From Fragum whitleyi (lineage: Eukaryota > Mollusca > Bivalvia > Cardiida > Cardiidae), in contig OX411547.1 of NCBI GenBank assembly GCA_948146395.1, forward strand, positions 35,051,868 to 35,115,867: a stretch of 64,000 nucleotides of DNA, written 5' to 3'. The position numbers and the translations under genes were made by a program. The notes beneath the pieces are model-generated. The model did no database searches and had not been told where the DNA came from. It saw only the letters and a list, made by a program, of their open reading frames with translations. How positions within the stretch are numbered: position 1 is the stretch's first letter; the number at the start of each line of letters is the position of its first letter. Below, in pieces: positions 1-11,276 of this stretch.

Positions 1-1302
1 ATACAGCTTTAAAAGACACGCTCGGTAGGGGTGATCGGCGCACGTCAAATTCATAACTTACGAATCTTACATGGTAGAATTTTGAAGTCATTTTTTTCAA
101 TCTTCATGATGAGTTTGAAATAAAACAACCATTGCTGAAAGCAGATAATTCTAGAGTTCACGCATGAGTATTCTCATACAAATGACATTAAGCAGTGCGC
201 TGTTATGACGTTTTGTTTTGTCCGAGTGCAAGTCAAACGGCGTGAAAATGGCGACGTCAACGAAACGCTCGGCGCAAAAAATTCGTTCATAATTAGGTCT
301 GAATCGCGAAATAAGCCTTATACAGACCATAAAAGAATTCGAAGTAAGGAATGACCGCAACTATTTGTGGCGCATACGCTTTTCTTACGGATAAAAGAGG
401 TAAAAAAGTGAAATTGACTTAAAGAATGTCGGGGGAAAAAAAAGATCACGTAGGGAAGAACTCATGCGAGAAGCGTCGAAAATGAATAAAAGACGTTTTA
501 GGCGACGTCAATCAGAACTCCTGGTGGGATACAGAAACTGCGAATATATTTTAGTAAATCAGCAGTGTATACATGTAGTTTGATATGACTTGAACATGAG
601 TCGTGCCAATAAACGATAGATATCGAGATTTTAAAGAAATATGCATGCACTCTCGGCAGCAAAAAAGATTTGGAAGCGGTTTCAACGACATCCCATATTT
701 CTTTGGTGGGTCTATCTCGATGAATTAAGGTAGTGGTAGTGTAATACTAATGTATTCAAACCATACCCAAATGTTTATTTCCTGTGCGTACAAAGCAATA
801 AAAAGTTCCTATTTTGAAATGTGTTAAGATATAGCGATTTGTAACAAAAAAACAACAACATTTACTTAACTCACCCATTGTCGGGTTAAAAAAATACGAT
901 AGTGCGTATCCACATAAAAGATTGGGGAAAATGGTTTTAAAATCAAATATCTAAATGAATGCATAACAAACGTCTATATCAACAATGCTTTGAGATATGT
1001 TGTGACATAGGTTCTTTCTTTGTTACAAGTATATAGGGCCTGTAAGAACACTACTTTGATAAGAAGTGATTCAGTTTTGACATGACGTTTCACGTATTAT
1101 AAAACGACGTTAATAGCGTGCGCCAACACCCATTTACTAGTGTTATGTTTTAATTCATACCTTCGCAAGTAATGAAAATAGCTTTTGTTGTCACACCAGA
1201 ATAAAATAAAATGGTAAGTCCACATTACTGGTAATTTTCAGTTTCATCGGACGTTTCAAGTAAGAGTTATCGCAAAAGTTCATGAATTCTTGGGACCCTC
1301 GT
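1..1302. other. Left flank, no supported feature
   Basis: No convincing coding exon, RNA gene or repeat family is recognised here. The only open frame is a 69-codon minus-strand frame (151-360) with no recognisable motif and no paralogue elsewhere in the window. Similarity to the repeated RASSF-like segment begins abruptly near 1303. Confidence 0.5.
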
Positions 1303-1830
1303 ACTTCATACGTACTTTCAATATAAACAATTTTATGTTTTATGTTTTAAGTGTCAGAGTTTCAGAATGAAGTTGCATAATATGAGAAAATAAGAAAGAA
1401 GGGGGAACAAGAGCCAAACTGTTTTGTACAAGGTCAATTTAGATGTGATGCGATCTAAAATTCATAGAAATTTACGTAATAATTCTGGGTTTACCCCTTA
1501 TCCGGCTGAGCCTTATTCTTATTTTTGATTGTTTACCTGCAGAATAATGCAAGATTTACCAAAATACTTCAGTATCCGTTCATGTATCACTTATGATTTA
1601 TTATTTATTATATACCACATTAGAAAGTTTGAAATTAAAAAAATAAAAGCCCGCTTACCTTTATTAATGAAGAACTCTTCCCTTTAAATAAAAAAACTAA
1701 CAACTTTGTTTGGCTTGTGTTTCTAAGATCGAAAAAAATTCTGTATGAATAAATGTCGTTTGTGATCTAGTTAAACGAAACCTTCCATATTTATAGGCCA
1801 CACTTTTCACGGTTAATTAAATTTGAAATC
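1303..1830 (-). pseudogene. Orphan 5' leader exon and intron remnant of RASSF-like copy 0
   Basis: On the minus strand the leader exon ends at 1659 with the donor AAAG|GTAAGC, at the position aligned with AAAG|GTGAGT in the other four copies. The intron aligns down to about 1303, then similarity stops before the splice acceptor and ATG. No part of the coding exon is found further left in the window. The leader could in principle splice to something outside the window, but no candidate acceptor plus ORF is visible. It is best described as a 5' remnant of a gene whose coding exon was deleted or displaced. Confidence 0.6.
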
Positions 1831-1852
1831 AAAGATTTAAGTAGTACTAATT

Positions 1853-1908
1853 GGGCACGTGATAATGATCGGAAACGTGCCGCCGTGTTCGCGACAGGCA
1901 CGCGACAG
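1853..1908 (-). promoter_or_regulatory. Conserved upstream block, copy 0
   Basis: This block holds GGGCACGTGA, then GGAAACGTGCC, then GGCACGCGACAG. It is almost unchanged in all five copies (13458, 20933, 28409, 37504) although the surrounding DNA has many differences. It lies about 200 bp upstream of the leader-exon donor of the minus-strand gene. CACGTG is a canonical E-box core bound by bHLH-zip factors. Its use as a promoter element is inferred. Confidence 0.5.
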
Positions 1909-2683
1909 TTCGTAATTAACACCATTAAAGTAGTGTTTCATTTAAACGTGTAAATCGATGGCAATTAATGCTGAATTATAAGATCTACTACTGCTAGTTG
2001 TAAACCAACTTCTTCTCTCCGCCCAAGATATTTTGTTTCTTATTATCCTCATCATGAAACTAAGGAAATGAGATCTCTTCAAACAAACGACCTCTTAGGT
2101 ATTCGATGCAGTTCTAAAACAAAGTAAGCAAAACAACAACAACAACAACAAATATCTTACAGTAATGCTTTACGCAAATACAGAATCTGCATGTCTCTGA
2201 AATAGATTACAGTTAAACCTGCATTAAGCGACCACCCTTTGGACCACAAAAAATCGAGAAAAAGTTCGCTTGGTGTAGTCTTTGCTAACAAATCATAAAT
2301 AAAATGTTGATTGAATATTTATGCTGTTGCAAATTTCTCAATAATTCTATCTTGTTAAAACTCTATAGAATCGTGTAAAGTATCGTATCGTTTATCTATT
2401 CCTTTGAGTTTTAACAATACAGGATTCATAAACAATTATTTTAGACCATCAATATCTATTTGAGATATTTTGATTTAAAGAAGGGAATTTTGAAAACGGT
2501 CACGTGATGAAAATGGTCACTTAATAGACATGGTCGTTCGAGCAAAATCGACCGTTTATTTTGACACGAGTCTAGTTGAAAAAAAAAAAAGTTTCTTTGA
2601 GGATGAATTATCAAATAATTTTTATGTTTGGTTCAGTTTGTTAATCTGGGTAGATTAACCTGTGAAATATGGCATATATACAC

Positions 2684-4181
2684 GGTATACGGACAAAACC
2701 CCACAGGGACAAAACCCCACAACCAAAATTTTATATAGTGGACAAAACCCCACACCATCCATTTTCAACAGTGGACGAAACCCCACACCATAAATTTTTG
2801 ACAGTGGACAAAACCCCACACCATCCATTTTTCATAGTGGACAAAACCCCACACTTCATTTTTGGGTAAACAGTCCTCATTCCTGCCTAAAATGTTCTTA
2901 AATGTATGTAACATATGCATAAACATTGCAAGTATTTTAGCCTGATATCTTTTATTTAAATTCTATATCATTAAATTACTGAAGTATTCTATCATGCTAA
3001 CATTCTTAGACCAAGAAAAAACTCTATGTAAATATTTTGTATTCATCATTTTAAAATGTTCTAAGTAATTTTGTAATAAATGCTGATCATTCAACTTTTT
3101 CCTTGCTAAATCTAAACTCTGTTTCAAACAAAAAGCATATGATGTAGTCTGCATCTAAAAGATTATACTGCTGAAATACAATGAACAGCATGGGAAAGAA
3201 TAATTTGAAAACTTCATCTTTGAATATAACTATGCAACCATCTAAACTTCATTTCAAACTAATATTGCACAATTTGTTTGTACTTTAGTGAGATAAAGTA
3301 TATGTTATGTTATGTTTTGTTGCGCATCCATTTAAAACTTTATAATTCTACAGTGTTTTGTAGTTATTATTGACATGAATAGATGGGGAAAAGAAATGAA
3401 ATTATCATTAATGAGTTAGTCAAGTTAGTCAAAGAAAATGGTCATGTTTGCTTTAATTACCCATAATCTGTTTTCAATGTGACAAATATCATACTTATAA
3501 ATAATAACAGTTACCATTTTAGGTATAATTAGCATCTTTTTTATTTCACATCATTAATTGGTTTAATATGCACAATTATATTAAATTAATGGCAAAACTA
3601 TCAATCAGAATGAGACCAAATGTGAAAAAGCAAAGGTTAAATCAAAATGTTGGCCTGTCCTTCTCGCTGCGCATGTTTCTAAAAGTTGCAAAGTTTTTCA
3701 GCCTAGGAGTGTAGTCTTCAACATGGTAGTAGAGCAAATGACCGGGCCATAACATCACATGAATATCTGAGTCATGATAATAAATGGCATTTGAAACATT
3801 TTATACCTTTATGTGTTTAATGTGAGGTAAATAAGGAAGAATTCACCTGCAAATGTATGTACAGAATATTTTTGAAGGATTGAATATTCTGTATTTTAAA
3901 GAGCCATTTTGAAGAAGACTAGTTGTTGGGTCATTTTGTGTAAATGCCCAATATGAAAGACGATTATGAACCACATTTATGGGGTTTTATCTACTCTAAT
4001 AATAATTGAGGTGTGGGGTTTTGTCCACTATCTAAAATGGATGTTGTGGGGTTTTGTCCACTGTCTAAAATGGATGTTGTGGGGTTTTGTCCACTGTCAA
4101 AAATGGATGGTGTGGGGTTTTGTCCACTGTATAAAATTTTGGTTGTGGGGTTTTGTCCCTGTGGGGTTTTTTCCTACAATC
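2684..4181. mobile_element. Foldback-like element A, arms of GGACAAAACCCCAC repeats
   Basis: This 1498-bp insertion is flanked by a perfect 9-bp duplication TATATACAC (2675-2683 and 4182-4190). The empty site is seen in units 1-3, where the same flanks read GGCATATATACATGTATCAGG. The left arm (about 2690-2865) holds five to six copies of a roughly 33-bp monomer containing TGGACAAAACCCCACA. The right arm (about 3975-4170) holds the same monomers inverted. The termini are GGTATACGGAC and, inverted, GATTGTAGGAA. The 1.1-kb interior is AT-rich with no transposase frame, so the element is non-autonomous. The open frames over the arms are just translated repeats. The duplication length suits hAT or Mutator-like or P-like transposons, but the superfamily is not established. 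Confidence 0.85.
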
Positions 4182-4284
4182 TATATACACCTATCAGGCT
4201 GCGAGAAAAATTTGCCTTTTGACAAGATATGTTCTGTGAGAGAATAAGAACCGTAGACTTCACAAAGGCAATGGTCCTATTAAG

Positions 4285-5903
4285 GGTGGACGGACGTTTT
4301 GGCCACAGACGTTTTGGCCAGGACGTTTTGGCCACGGACGTTTTGGCCACGGACGTTTTGGCCATAATATTTTTCAGAATAGGACCTTTTGGCCAAAAAA
4401 TATTTGTTGGGAGAATAAGTCATTTTAAGTAATTTTAATCACTTTATAGTTGTTATTCTAGTCATTTAGATAATAATGTTGACATTTCTTACCATTTTGA
4501 TGTGTTTAATCACTTAATAGCACATCTGAAGAAGAAAAAAACCCTTATTTGGAACTCCCCTACAATACTTTACCACCATGATAATAAATTAATTGAAAAA
4601 ATATGAAATATTAACAATATAAAGTTTACAAAATGCAATATCTGCATATATTTCTTTCAAATATTATATGAAAATATAAGACAAAAACTAGAAAGCCATG
4701 AATGACTTGAGTCGCTCCACAGGCTTGAGATTCTTGAAATAGAAAATCTAAGATTTGACTAGATTTTAAGATATTGTGGGTGCTACTGATGTTGAAATGA
4801 ATTTCAAAGTTTCCACTATATAACACAAAGAGAAATGACCTCCGCCCATAACATACATATTTCTCATCCGATTACAGTAGTTTTCGGTAGACTGATTAAG
4901 ATTAACTTAAGGATCATTCCAGTGAAATTTGGTTGATATCCATCCATTACATTCTGAGAAAATGATTTTCAAAGTTTCATCTATATAACATATAGAGAAA
5001 TGACCTCCGCCCATAAAATGCATATTTTTCATCCGATGACAATAATTTTTGGTAGACTGATAAAGGGTCACCCAAAGATCAATCGTGTAAAATCTAAATG
5101 GTATCCATATATTAGAATCAGAGAAAACTCAATTTTTACAATATTTGGAAATTAGCCATGCCCATTAAATCCATGTTTTTCATTTGATCAAAAATTCTTG
5201 AACACCTTTGAAAGAGGGTCACCAAGGATTATTCCTGTGAAGTTTGGTTGAAATTCATCCAGTAGTTTCTGAGGAGAAGATTTTTAAAGAAAAAGTTTAT
5301 GACCACACGCACGCGGGGACGGACAGACGCACGACGGACACAATAGCCCCAGTGGCCTTCAGCCAGTGGAGCTAACAATATGGATTTTTCTTAGAAAGCA
5401 CAATTACCATAGATCGTTTCTTTTGGCCAAAAGAATTTGACTATATTTATTATAACAAATCAACTATCAACTATATACCCAATAAATGAACAAAAGATAA
5501 AACAGAAATCGCTACATGCAGATCAAAGAAAGTTTGCAAAATTCAATCATCAACATTTAATTGATCATTATAAACAATTTAATAGGGGTTTAAGAGATTT
5601 TCCCCAATCAAATATTTTGCCAAAAATGTATAATTCTTTGAGGAAACAAACTCCTTTTCTAACACATTTTTGTTAATGGTATGATATTTTACCTTGTAAT
5701 TACACTTCTTTAGTGGACAAATAGTTAAATGAGAAGAAAAAAATAAAGCATAACATTTAATTGCAAACTTTTTAATACCCGTATGATAGAATTTGGCCAA
5801 AAGGTCGTACTTTGAAAAACATTGTGGCCAAAACGTCCGTGGCCAAAACGTCCTGGCCAAAATGTCCTGGCCAAAACGTCCGAGGCCAAAACGTCCTACA
5901 TTC
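4285..5903. mobile_element. Foldback-like element B, arms of GACGTTTTGGCCA repeats
   Basis: This 1619-bp insertion is flanked by the 9-bp duplication CCTATTAAG (4276-4284 and 5904-5912). The paralogous empty site in unit 1 reads GGTCCTAATAAGACACTAG. The left arm (4290-4372) has five to six GACGTTTTGGCCA monomers of about 16 bp. The right arm (5795-5895) has them inverted. The termini GGTGGACGGAC and, inverted, GAATGTAGGAC resemble those of element A (GGTATACGGAC, GATTGTAGGAA), although the arm monomers are unrelated. The interior carries about three copies of a diverged dispersed repeat (4805-5370). No transposase frame is visible. Confidence 0.85.
4805..5370 (+). repeat. Tandemly repeated dispersed repeat inside element B
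   Basis: About three diverged units of 150-180 bp follow one another, each with 'gaaatgacctccgcccata', a 'catccgat' motif, 'ggtagactgat' and 'gaagtttggttgaaattcatcc'. They end in a GACGGACAGACGCACGACGG-rich tail and 'ccagtggagctaaca'. This resembles a non-coding repeat I know as common in bivalve DNA (recollection, not searched). It is probably carried as cargo by element B. Confidence 0.5.
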
Positions 5904-6014
5904 CCTATTAAGACCCTAGATTTTGAAAATAAACATACTTAAACGAAAATCACATCGGAGCGCTAAGGAAATGTGATTAATTTTATCCCCTCAATCTCCC
6001 AACCTTTGATTTCA

Positions 6015-6259
6015 GGTGCCCGTTTTACCAAACATCTTACGATGAATTTTTGCGTAAGTTGAAAAATGTATGTTCCTTCTTCAGAAGCAACTAAATATGG
6101 AAATCTGCCAAGCATCATCTCATTTTATTAGTCTTCTAAAGACGATCCAAACGAGATATTGCAAAGCAGAATCTAACAATGAATAAAAACACCAAATGCG
6201 ATTTGTGATAAAGACTTACAATTAATTTTGTCGAAAGAAGTTTAGTAAAAACGGGCCCA
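6015..6259. mobile_element. Short palindromic MITE, GGGCCCGTTTTAC termini (copy 0)
   Basis: The termini are GTGCCCGTTTTACCAAACATC and, inverted, GGGCCCGTTTTTACTAAAC. The interior has inverted similarity (AAATCGCATTTGG and the like) and no coding capacity. The same insertion is present in units 1-3, so it predates the split of copy 0. A relative lies at 46619. Confidence 0.7.
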
Positions 6260-6982
6260 GGACCCGAGACTTTAAAACATTTTTATGCTCAACACAAAGT
6301 TGAGGATTCAAATAAATGTATGGACACAAAAACATTATATTAATAAACGCTTATTCATAACATCTTATTAATATTCATTTTATGTTCATACATTTATGTT
6401 AGTATTAAAACAGAATTAAAGTTTTAAGCTTAAGTTGAAAATTGAGAAAAAATGAGTTGAGAATGAGAAAAGGTTAGTAATCTCGAGCCCATAAAGAGGA
6501 TTTTTTTTCAGCGTCAGATCGATTTATCTTTCTTAGAGTGTAAAACAAAAGTGCTGTCTTCAAGAAGGACAGAGCCACTAAAGGAAAGGAAGCTTTCTTT
6601 GTTTACGAAATGAAATACATGTATTAGGCGATTTCAAAAGAAAAACAAACGATTATTTCATTTCTTTAATACAAAAAGAACGGAACAGAACATGTCTTTT
6701 ATTACGTCCAGGTGCAGCGGGGTACAATAGGGACAAATAAACACTTACATATGTAATAATAGATTGAATGAGAAAATTTCATGATAGATTTTCACAAAAC
6801 GCGCCTTTTTTGCACGTGATTTCTATGACAAATCGTCATTTTTTTTTATTGTGCTCCGCTTAGACCATGTGAAATAGGATGAAATGAGCTAACGTAGTAT
6901 GTACTCTTTTAGTAGTTTCACTAGTTTTTCGGAGAGATTATAAAGTGATAATCCACCATTATTACTCGAGATTCCACCGAAA

Positions 6983-7213
6983 AGCAATAGATTCGATCTT
7001 CGACGGCTGCACTCATCTTTTTGGATAATCTATCTCACACGTATGGGTCGATTATCGTAGACTCATGAAGGATGGTAGCTGGAGGCTAGGAAAGGTATAA
7101 TGATATTACTGGTGAGAGAAATACCAGGAATCTATTGTTAGATACTATAGTCGCCGCGATATGACTGAAAGATTATTAAAAGCGGCGTAAAACTCCATTC
7201 ACACAAACAAATG
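6983..7213 (+). mobile_element. 5'-truncated tRNA-derived SINE (copy 0)
   Basis: It starts inside the tRNA-like head at the B-box (ATTCGATCTTCGACGGCTGC) and continues with the body motifs 'gctggaggctaggaaag', 'ataccaggaatc' and 'aaagcggcgtaaaactcc'. It ends in a CAAACAAA tail. It is orthologous to the SINE remnants at 16293, 23768 and 31244, so it predates the duplications. Confidence 0.7.
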
Positions 7214-7642
7214 AAAAAAAAACCGGTTATCCACAACGTCTACACGCCTTGTTTGAATCAACGATCTAGCTTATAAAGAAGAAAGTGCTTAAAATAACGT
7301 TCACAATCATGTCATCGCCAAAATATTTCATCATGCCCAAATAATTTAAGTTGAATTGTATGCACCAATTTCCGTGTATTCTGATTGGCTGAAAAATGGT
7401 TTTATTTCTAAATTAAACAATTTAGAGCACGCAGGTATTTCGTAAGATTGTGCACAAAGTTGTCCCATAAGAATTCAGTCTCATTACGAAGAAATACATA
7501 TATTTTCGCTTAATTACATTACATTTTAAGATATGAAGACAGTATATTTTATTTAATTTCGTAGAGATATGAAACTAAAAACCTTATCACACTTTTGTAT
7601 CATAATTAATCTGATCCAAAGTTTAAATCTGGTGGGAAAGTG
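7214..7642. other. Repeat-unit spacer, no gene seen
   Basis: AT-rich spacer aligning with 16530-16945 in unit 1. No exon, RNA gene or clear element boundary could be supported. Confidence 0.4.
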
Positions 7643-8035
7643 CTTCAGTTGACAACATCCTGAAACTGACATTCACACTAAAATCATTCTAAAACCTTCA
7701 TTCAGCGTTCCATTCACTCAATTAAAACTCACCACAATCACCCCAAAAACACCCGAAATCGTTCAAAAACGTTTCGTAATCGATAAGATAATTCCACGAT
7801 TTTACTTGCGTTTGTCGATTAAAGGCGTCCGAATGTTCCGAGAAGATACGCAATCAGATAAGTACCTAGTTTTTGTTAAAGGGAGGTAAAAAAAAATCAC
7901 TAAATTGGTCCACTAATGTATTACACCCTGACCCTTAAATTGCACTCAAAACTCGATACTCTAATTAATTGTATTTATTTCCGAAACAATACCAAGCCAT
8001 CCACCTTATCAATTTCATGATGTTAATGACTTTGT
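7643..8035 (+). mobile_element. ATCGTGAAATTGAC-family inverted-repeat element (diverged)
   Basis: It begins near 'acatcctgaaactgac' and ends near 'tatcaatttcatgatgtt', which are degenerate forms of the family termini. The internal 'cattcagcgttccattcactc', 'aaagggaggtaa' and 'actcgatactctaatta' match other copies. It has no coding capacity and is shared with units 1-3, where its 3' part is replaced. Confidence 0.6.
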
Positions 8036-8740
8036 ACGCCAATAGTGGTAATTAGGAGTTAACCGTCACAGTAAAAAAGATTTTATACAAAAAGTTAAAA
8101 ACGCATCGGATCCAATATTTTACAATTGAATTAGATTAGAAACTTTTTATCTCGTGCGTTTTTTCTTTCTGAATTTAAACTAATTAATTTACCTAACTTC
8201 ATATCAGACCCTTTGTTCCCCTCTGTTGTATCAAACCTACGTTTTCAACTATTTGGGTCGACGGATTTCCCCTGAATGTCTGTATTGGCGCAAAGGGTCA
8301 CATTTCCAAACTTAGAGATCGTTAGATTTCAACCAAATTCTTTCCTCGAAAATGTAGGTGTAAAAAGGGTCATTCGGAAAATCGCTCTGACTTTTCCGTA
8401 AACCGGAAAGTACATCGGACGTATCTGTAGTAGTTTTGGGTAATTTTATAGGTAATTAGGCTTCTTGTGGTTCTTTGGGCAATACGCTTCAAGAAAAATA
8501 AATTTCTTGAATGTTTTCCGTTCGTCCATGGATCTTTATGAAATGTTTTAATTTGATTACAAAACTTTTTGTTATCAAAATTTATCTAAAAACTATACAA
8601 ATATCCGTGTGATAACATCCCGTATGATATTTCTTATGATATCACATAGTTATTTTTAGAACAATGATATAATGCGGTTATTTTTAGAAACAAAAACAAG
8701 ACAAAAAGAGGTTATAAGATAAATATAATATACTAGTTCC

Positions 8741-9557
8741 AGTTCCAAAAGAAAGTGTGCACTTTTAAAATTCGAATATCTCGAAACTTACTCGATGTGC
8801 CGTCACAAAATTTTGCATGACAAACCTCAACACTATCCACCACCGATACTTTGAGAAATAAGTCATACGGAACTCATTGACTTTAGGCTAGTAAAGGATC
8901 TGTGATTTTGAGTGAATTGCTTTTGTATCCCACAGTTGATGAATAACTTTTTCGGAATCGCATTCCGTTCAATTTCTGTGACCTACCTTGTAATATTTAC
9001 ATCTGAGTGAAAATTGTACAATATGAAACAACATAGGTTGATGTACAAATTTCGTACGTGGCCGAAAATTAACCCAATGCGAAGAAAACTTTCCATAAAA
9101 TTGAATTAGCACTCATACTCCACTAGAAATCGTATATATACGCTTGGGCTTCCCCTGTTACGTATCAAATAATATTGTATAACGCTTTTTCATCGTTGTA
9201 TCTGACGTTATTGACCTATCAACGTAGCAATTCCTAACATTGTCACAGGAGTGAGGTCTGTACGTAAACTCGAATTTCTGTTTGGAAATGGCAGGGAGTC
9301 TCTAGTCAAACTAGGAAATACCATAAAAGTAAATTTCTCCTTTCAAGAAAAGAAATTCTAGAAGGGCCTATCTCAACATCATATGTGCTTAAAAAGTGCC
9401 CACAGAATACGCAACTTTTTTTCGAAATCGGATTCCATGCCTCGTTTTTAAAGGGTCATATCTAAAACATACAAAAGACTTTACAAACAAGAGTTCCTCC
9501 AACTTTGCAAAAAATTAGGAAAACAAAAAAGTTAAACTGCACACTTCTTTTGGAACT
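8741..9557. mobile_element. Non-autonomous element with AGTTCCAAAAGAA termini
   Basis: The left end AGTTCCAAAAGAAAGTGTGCA is matched by the inverted right end AGTTCCAAAAGAAGTGTGCA (one-base indel). This gives about 20-bp terminal inverted repeats around 817 bp with no transposase frame. The target duplication is not clear. No second copy was recognised in the window. Confidence 0.65.
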
Positions 9558-9705
9558 AAGTAGACATACCTAGTGTATTGTATAAAATATATCTAACTCG
9601 GTTGTGAAAATTGATAATTGCCTCGGCAGAACCTCGACAATTATCAATTCTCCCAACCTCGTTAGATATTTTGTTTCATACAAAACACTAAGTATGTATT
9701 ATATA
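9550..9705. mobile_element. Palindromic mini-element
   Basis: The left arm (CATACCTAGTGTATTGTATA ... ATATCTAACTCGG) is mirrored by the right arm (CCTCGTTAGATAT ... TGTTTCATACAAAACACTAAGTATG). The two arms, each about 70 bp, meet near 9628 at CCTCGGcagaaCCTCG. It has no coding capacity and is interpreted as a small hairpin MITE. Confidence 0.5.
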
Positions 9706-9883
9706 TATGATATGCCCAGTTATAATCTTTCATTGATATTGTTTACTCATAGTCCTCTTGGTGTTTGTTACGTCAGATAAACCCACGGGCAAAATGACGC
9801 GCTTTCATGGCAGCGTCCATATTATTCCCGACTTCAAATACGATTGACAAAGAGTATCTATTATTTAGATAATCTAGCCGATC

Positions 9884-9957
9884 CTGGCTAGCTCAGCGGT
9901 AACGCATTCGGTTGGCAGTCATGCAGATGTGAGTTTGAACACCCGCACGGCTATCTA
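9884..9957 (+). repeat. tRNA-like sequence (degenerate, probably a SINE head)
   Basis: It contains an A-box-like GGCTAGCTCAGCGGTAACGC, a degenerate B-box GAGTTTGAACACC and short outer pairing GCCG/CGGC. The anticodon arm does not fold into a normal 5-bp stem and 7-base loop, so it is unlikely to be a working tRNA gene. A paralogue at 33524-33602 sits in the equivalent position next to copy 4. Confidence 0.5.
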
Positions 9958-10221
9958 TCGTGAACATCATTAAAAAGTCTCTTCAGCATAATCAAAATCA
10001 GAAGAAGTGGACAAATCAAAGTGCTGTCAGCACTGTAAATCGATCGTCAGTGAATGAGTGGACAGGCTGATGCATTTCAAACTTTCAAAATTTGACTAAA
10101 AAACTATTAAAACTTCTTCCTTTTCTGACCATTTAACCATATGATCAATATTTATGGGAGTCCCCTGGCATTTTTTGAAATATAGAAAGAAGTGTGATTT
10201 TTTTATATTTGACTCCTTTGG

Positions 10222-10886
10222 GGTACAGATAAAAGCATCGTGAAATTGAATCCATTTCGATCAAAATCATGCTATATCATTCAACCAGTGCTCCATTCAT
10301 TCATTCATTCATTCATTCATTCATTCATTCATTCATTCATTCATTCATTCATTCATTCATTCATTCATTCATTCATTCATTCATTCATTCATTCATTCAT
10401 TCATTCATTCATTCATTCATTCATTCATTCATTCATTCATTCATTCATTCATTCCAAACACTCCTTCAAATCGACCAAAAACGACCCGAAATCATTCAGC
10501 ATTTAGAAATCGTTCAAGACGGTCAACAATCAATTCAAAGGGATCAAATTATTCAAACGAATAGCTTCGTAATAGTTCGAAACGCTTCGGAATTTCATTC
10601 ATACCGATCAAATCATTTCACAATTTTATTGGCTTATGTAGGTTTAAAGCGTCTGATTGGTACACAAAAACATATGAATAGAACAGTACGTTTATTTTAA
10701 TAACATGGGGAAACAGAATATCGCTAAATCGCTAAATCCGTTCAAATTGGACGAAATTGGCATTGTTGGATTACCTTCCATTAATTACATTCAAAACTCG
10801 CTCTTTTCACCCACTCATTCAATTTCACTCGACATTTGTTTCAAAGTCATCCATAATGTCAATTTCATGATGTTTTAACTCTCATG
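10222..10886 (+). mobile_element. ATCGTGAAATTGAC-family element carrying an (ATTC)40 expansion
   Basis: The left end 'aagcatcgtgaaattga' and right end 'tgtcaatttcatgatgtttt' match the inverted termini of the intact copies at 44594 and 57961. The internal inverted segment around CGTTCAAATTGGACGAAATT is recognisable. The triplication boundary at 10491 falls inside this element, so units 2 and 3 each carry only its right part. Confidence 0.7.
10295..10454 (+). repeat. (ATTC)n microsatellite, 40 perfect units
   Basis: This is 160 bp of uninterrupted ATTC. It sits exactly where other family members have only a few units (about 2 at 44668, 3-4 at 58030, 15 at 34561). The long open frames reading repeated FIHS across it are artefacts. 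Confidence 0.95.
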
Positions 10887-11199
10887 CGAGAAGTGAAAGT
10901 AAGGACACCCCCCCCCCCAGGATACCGACGACACGGGAGGACTAAGATGAAATATGGGCGTATCCAGAATTATGAAATCTAACCACAATAGACTTTTTCA
11001 TTTTTTTTCGAAATTTGAGGTTGTAGATGGGTCCAAATTGAAATTGAGAATTATCAATTTATCTTATTATCTGGATAAGACGAAGGGCAAAAAGCTGCTG
11101 AGACTGGGCCTCTGAAGCAACAGTTGGTTCGGACGAAGGGGTCATTTTAGCGATGTTGGGTCTATATAGTCCACCGAAAACTCTGCATACTTTACATAT

Positions 11200-11276
11200 C
11201 GAGGGTTCGGTGCAAGACTGTAGTAAGTGTATATACATTGTATATACACTTACTACAGTCTTGCGCTGAATCCACG
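11200..11276. mobile_element. 77-bp hairpin mini-element downstream of gene 1
   Basis: The core is a 53-bp perfect palindrome with a 1-nt centre (11212-11264, arms starting GCAAGACTGTAGTAAG). It lies inside a less perfect extension CGAGGGTTCGG/CTGAATCCACG. It is flanked by ATAT on both sides (11196, 11277). Copy 4 has the undisturbed site TTTACATATACGATAG near 35351, so this is an insertion specific to copies 1-3. It lies about 0.5 kb past the stop codon. Confidence 0.7.

Larger units (their letters stand above)
1303..10490 (-). repeat. Copy 0 of the RASSF-like segmental repeat (diverged, coding exon lost)
   Basis: This stretch aligns in order with unit 1 from about 12.90 kb to 17.3 kb: intron, leader exon, conserved upstream block, short palindromic MITE, truncated SINE, and the ATCGTGAAATTGAC element. 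It then continues through material whose counterpart lies at 33.4-34.6 kb, just outside the triplication. It is diverged by many substitutions and indels. It holds two large foldback insertions (2684-4181, 4285-5903) that the other copies lack, and it lacks the SINE found at 15038 in unit 1. The coding exon that should lie left of 1303 is absent. The left boundary is inferred by eye and may be off by tens of bases. Confidence 0.75.

Noticed and set aside
2690..2865. CRISPR-like regular repeats (TGGACAAAACCCCACA)
   Set aside because: The same repeats recur inverted at 3975-4170 as the arms of a transposable element with a target duplication; spacers are themselves repetitive and the genome is animal.
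10240..10700. Open frames reading (FIHS)n repeats
   Set aside because: Direct translation of the (ATTC)40 microsatellite; no coding context.
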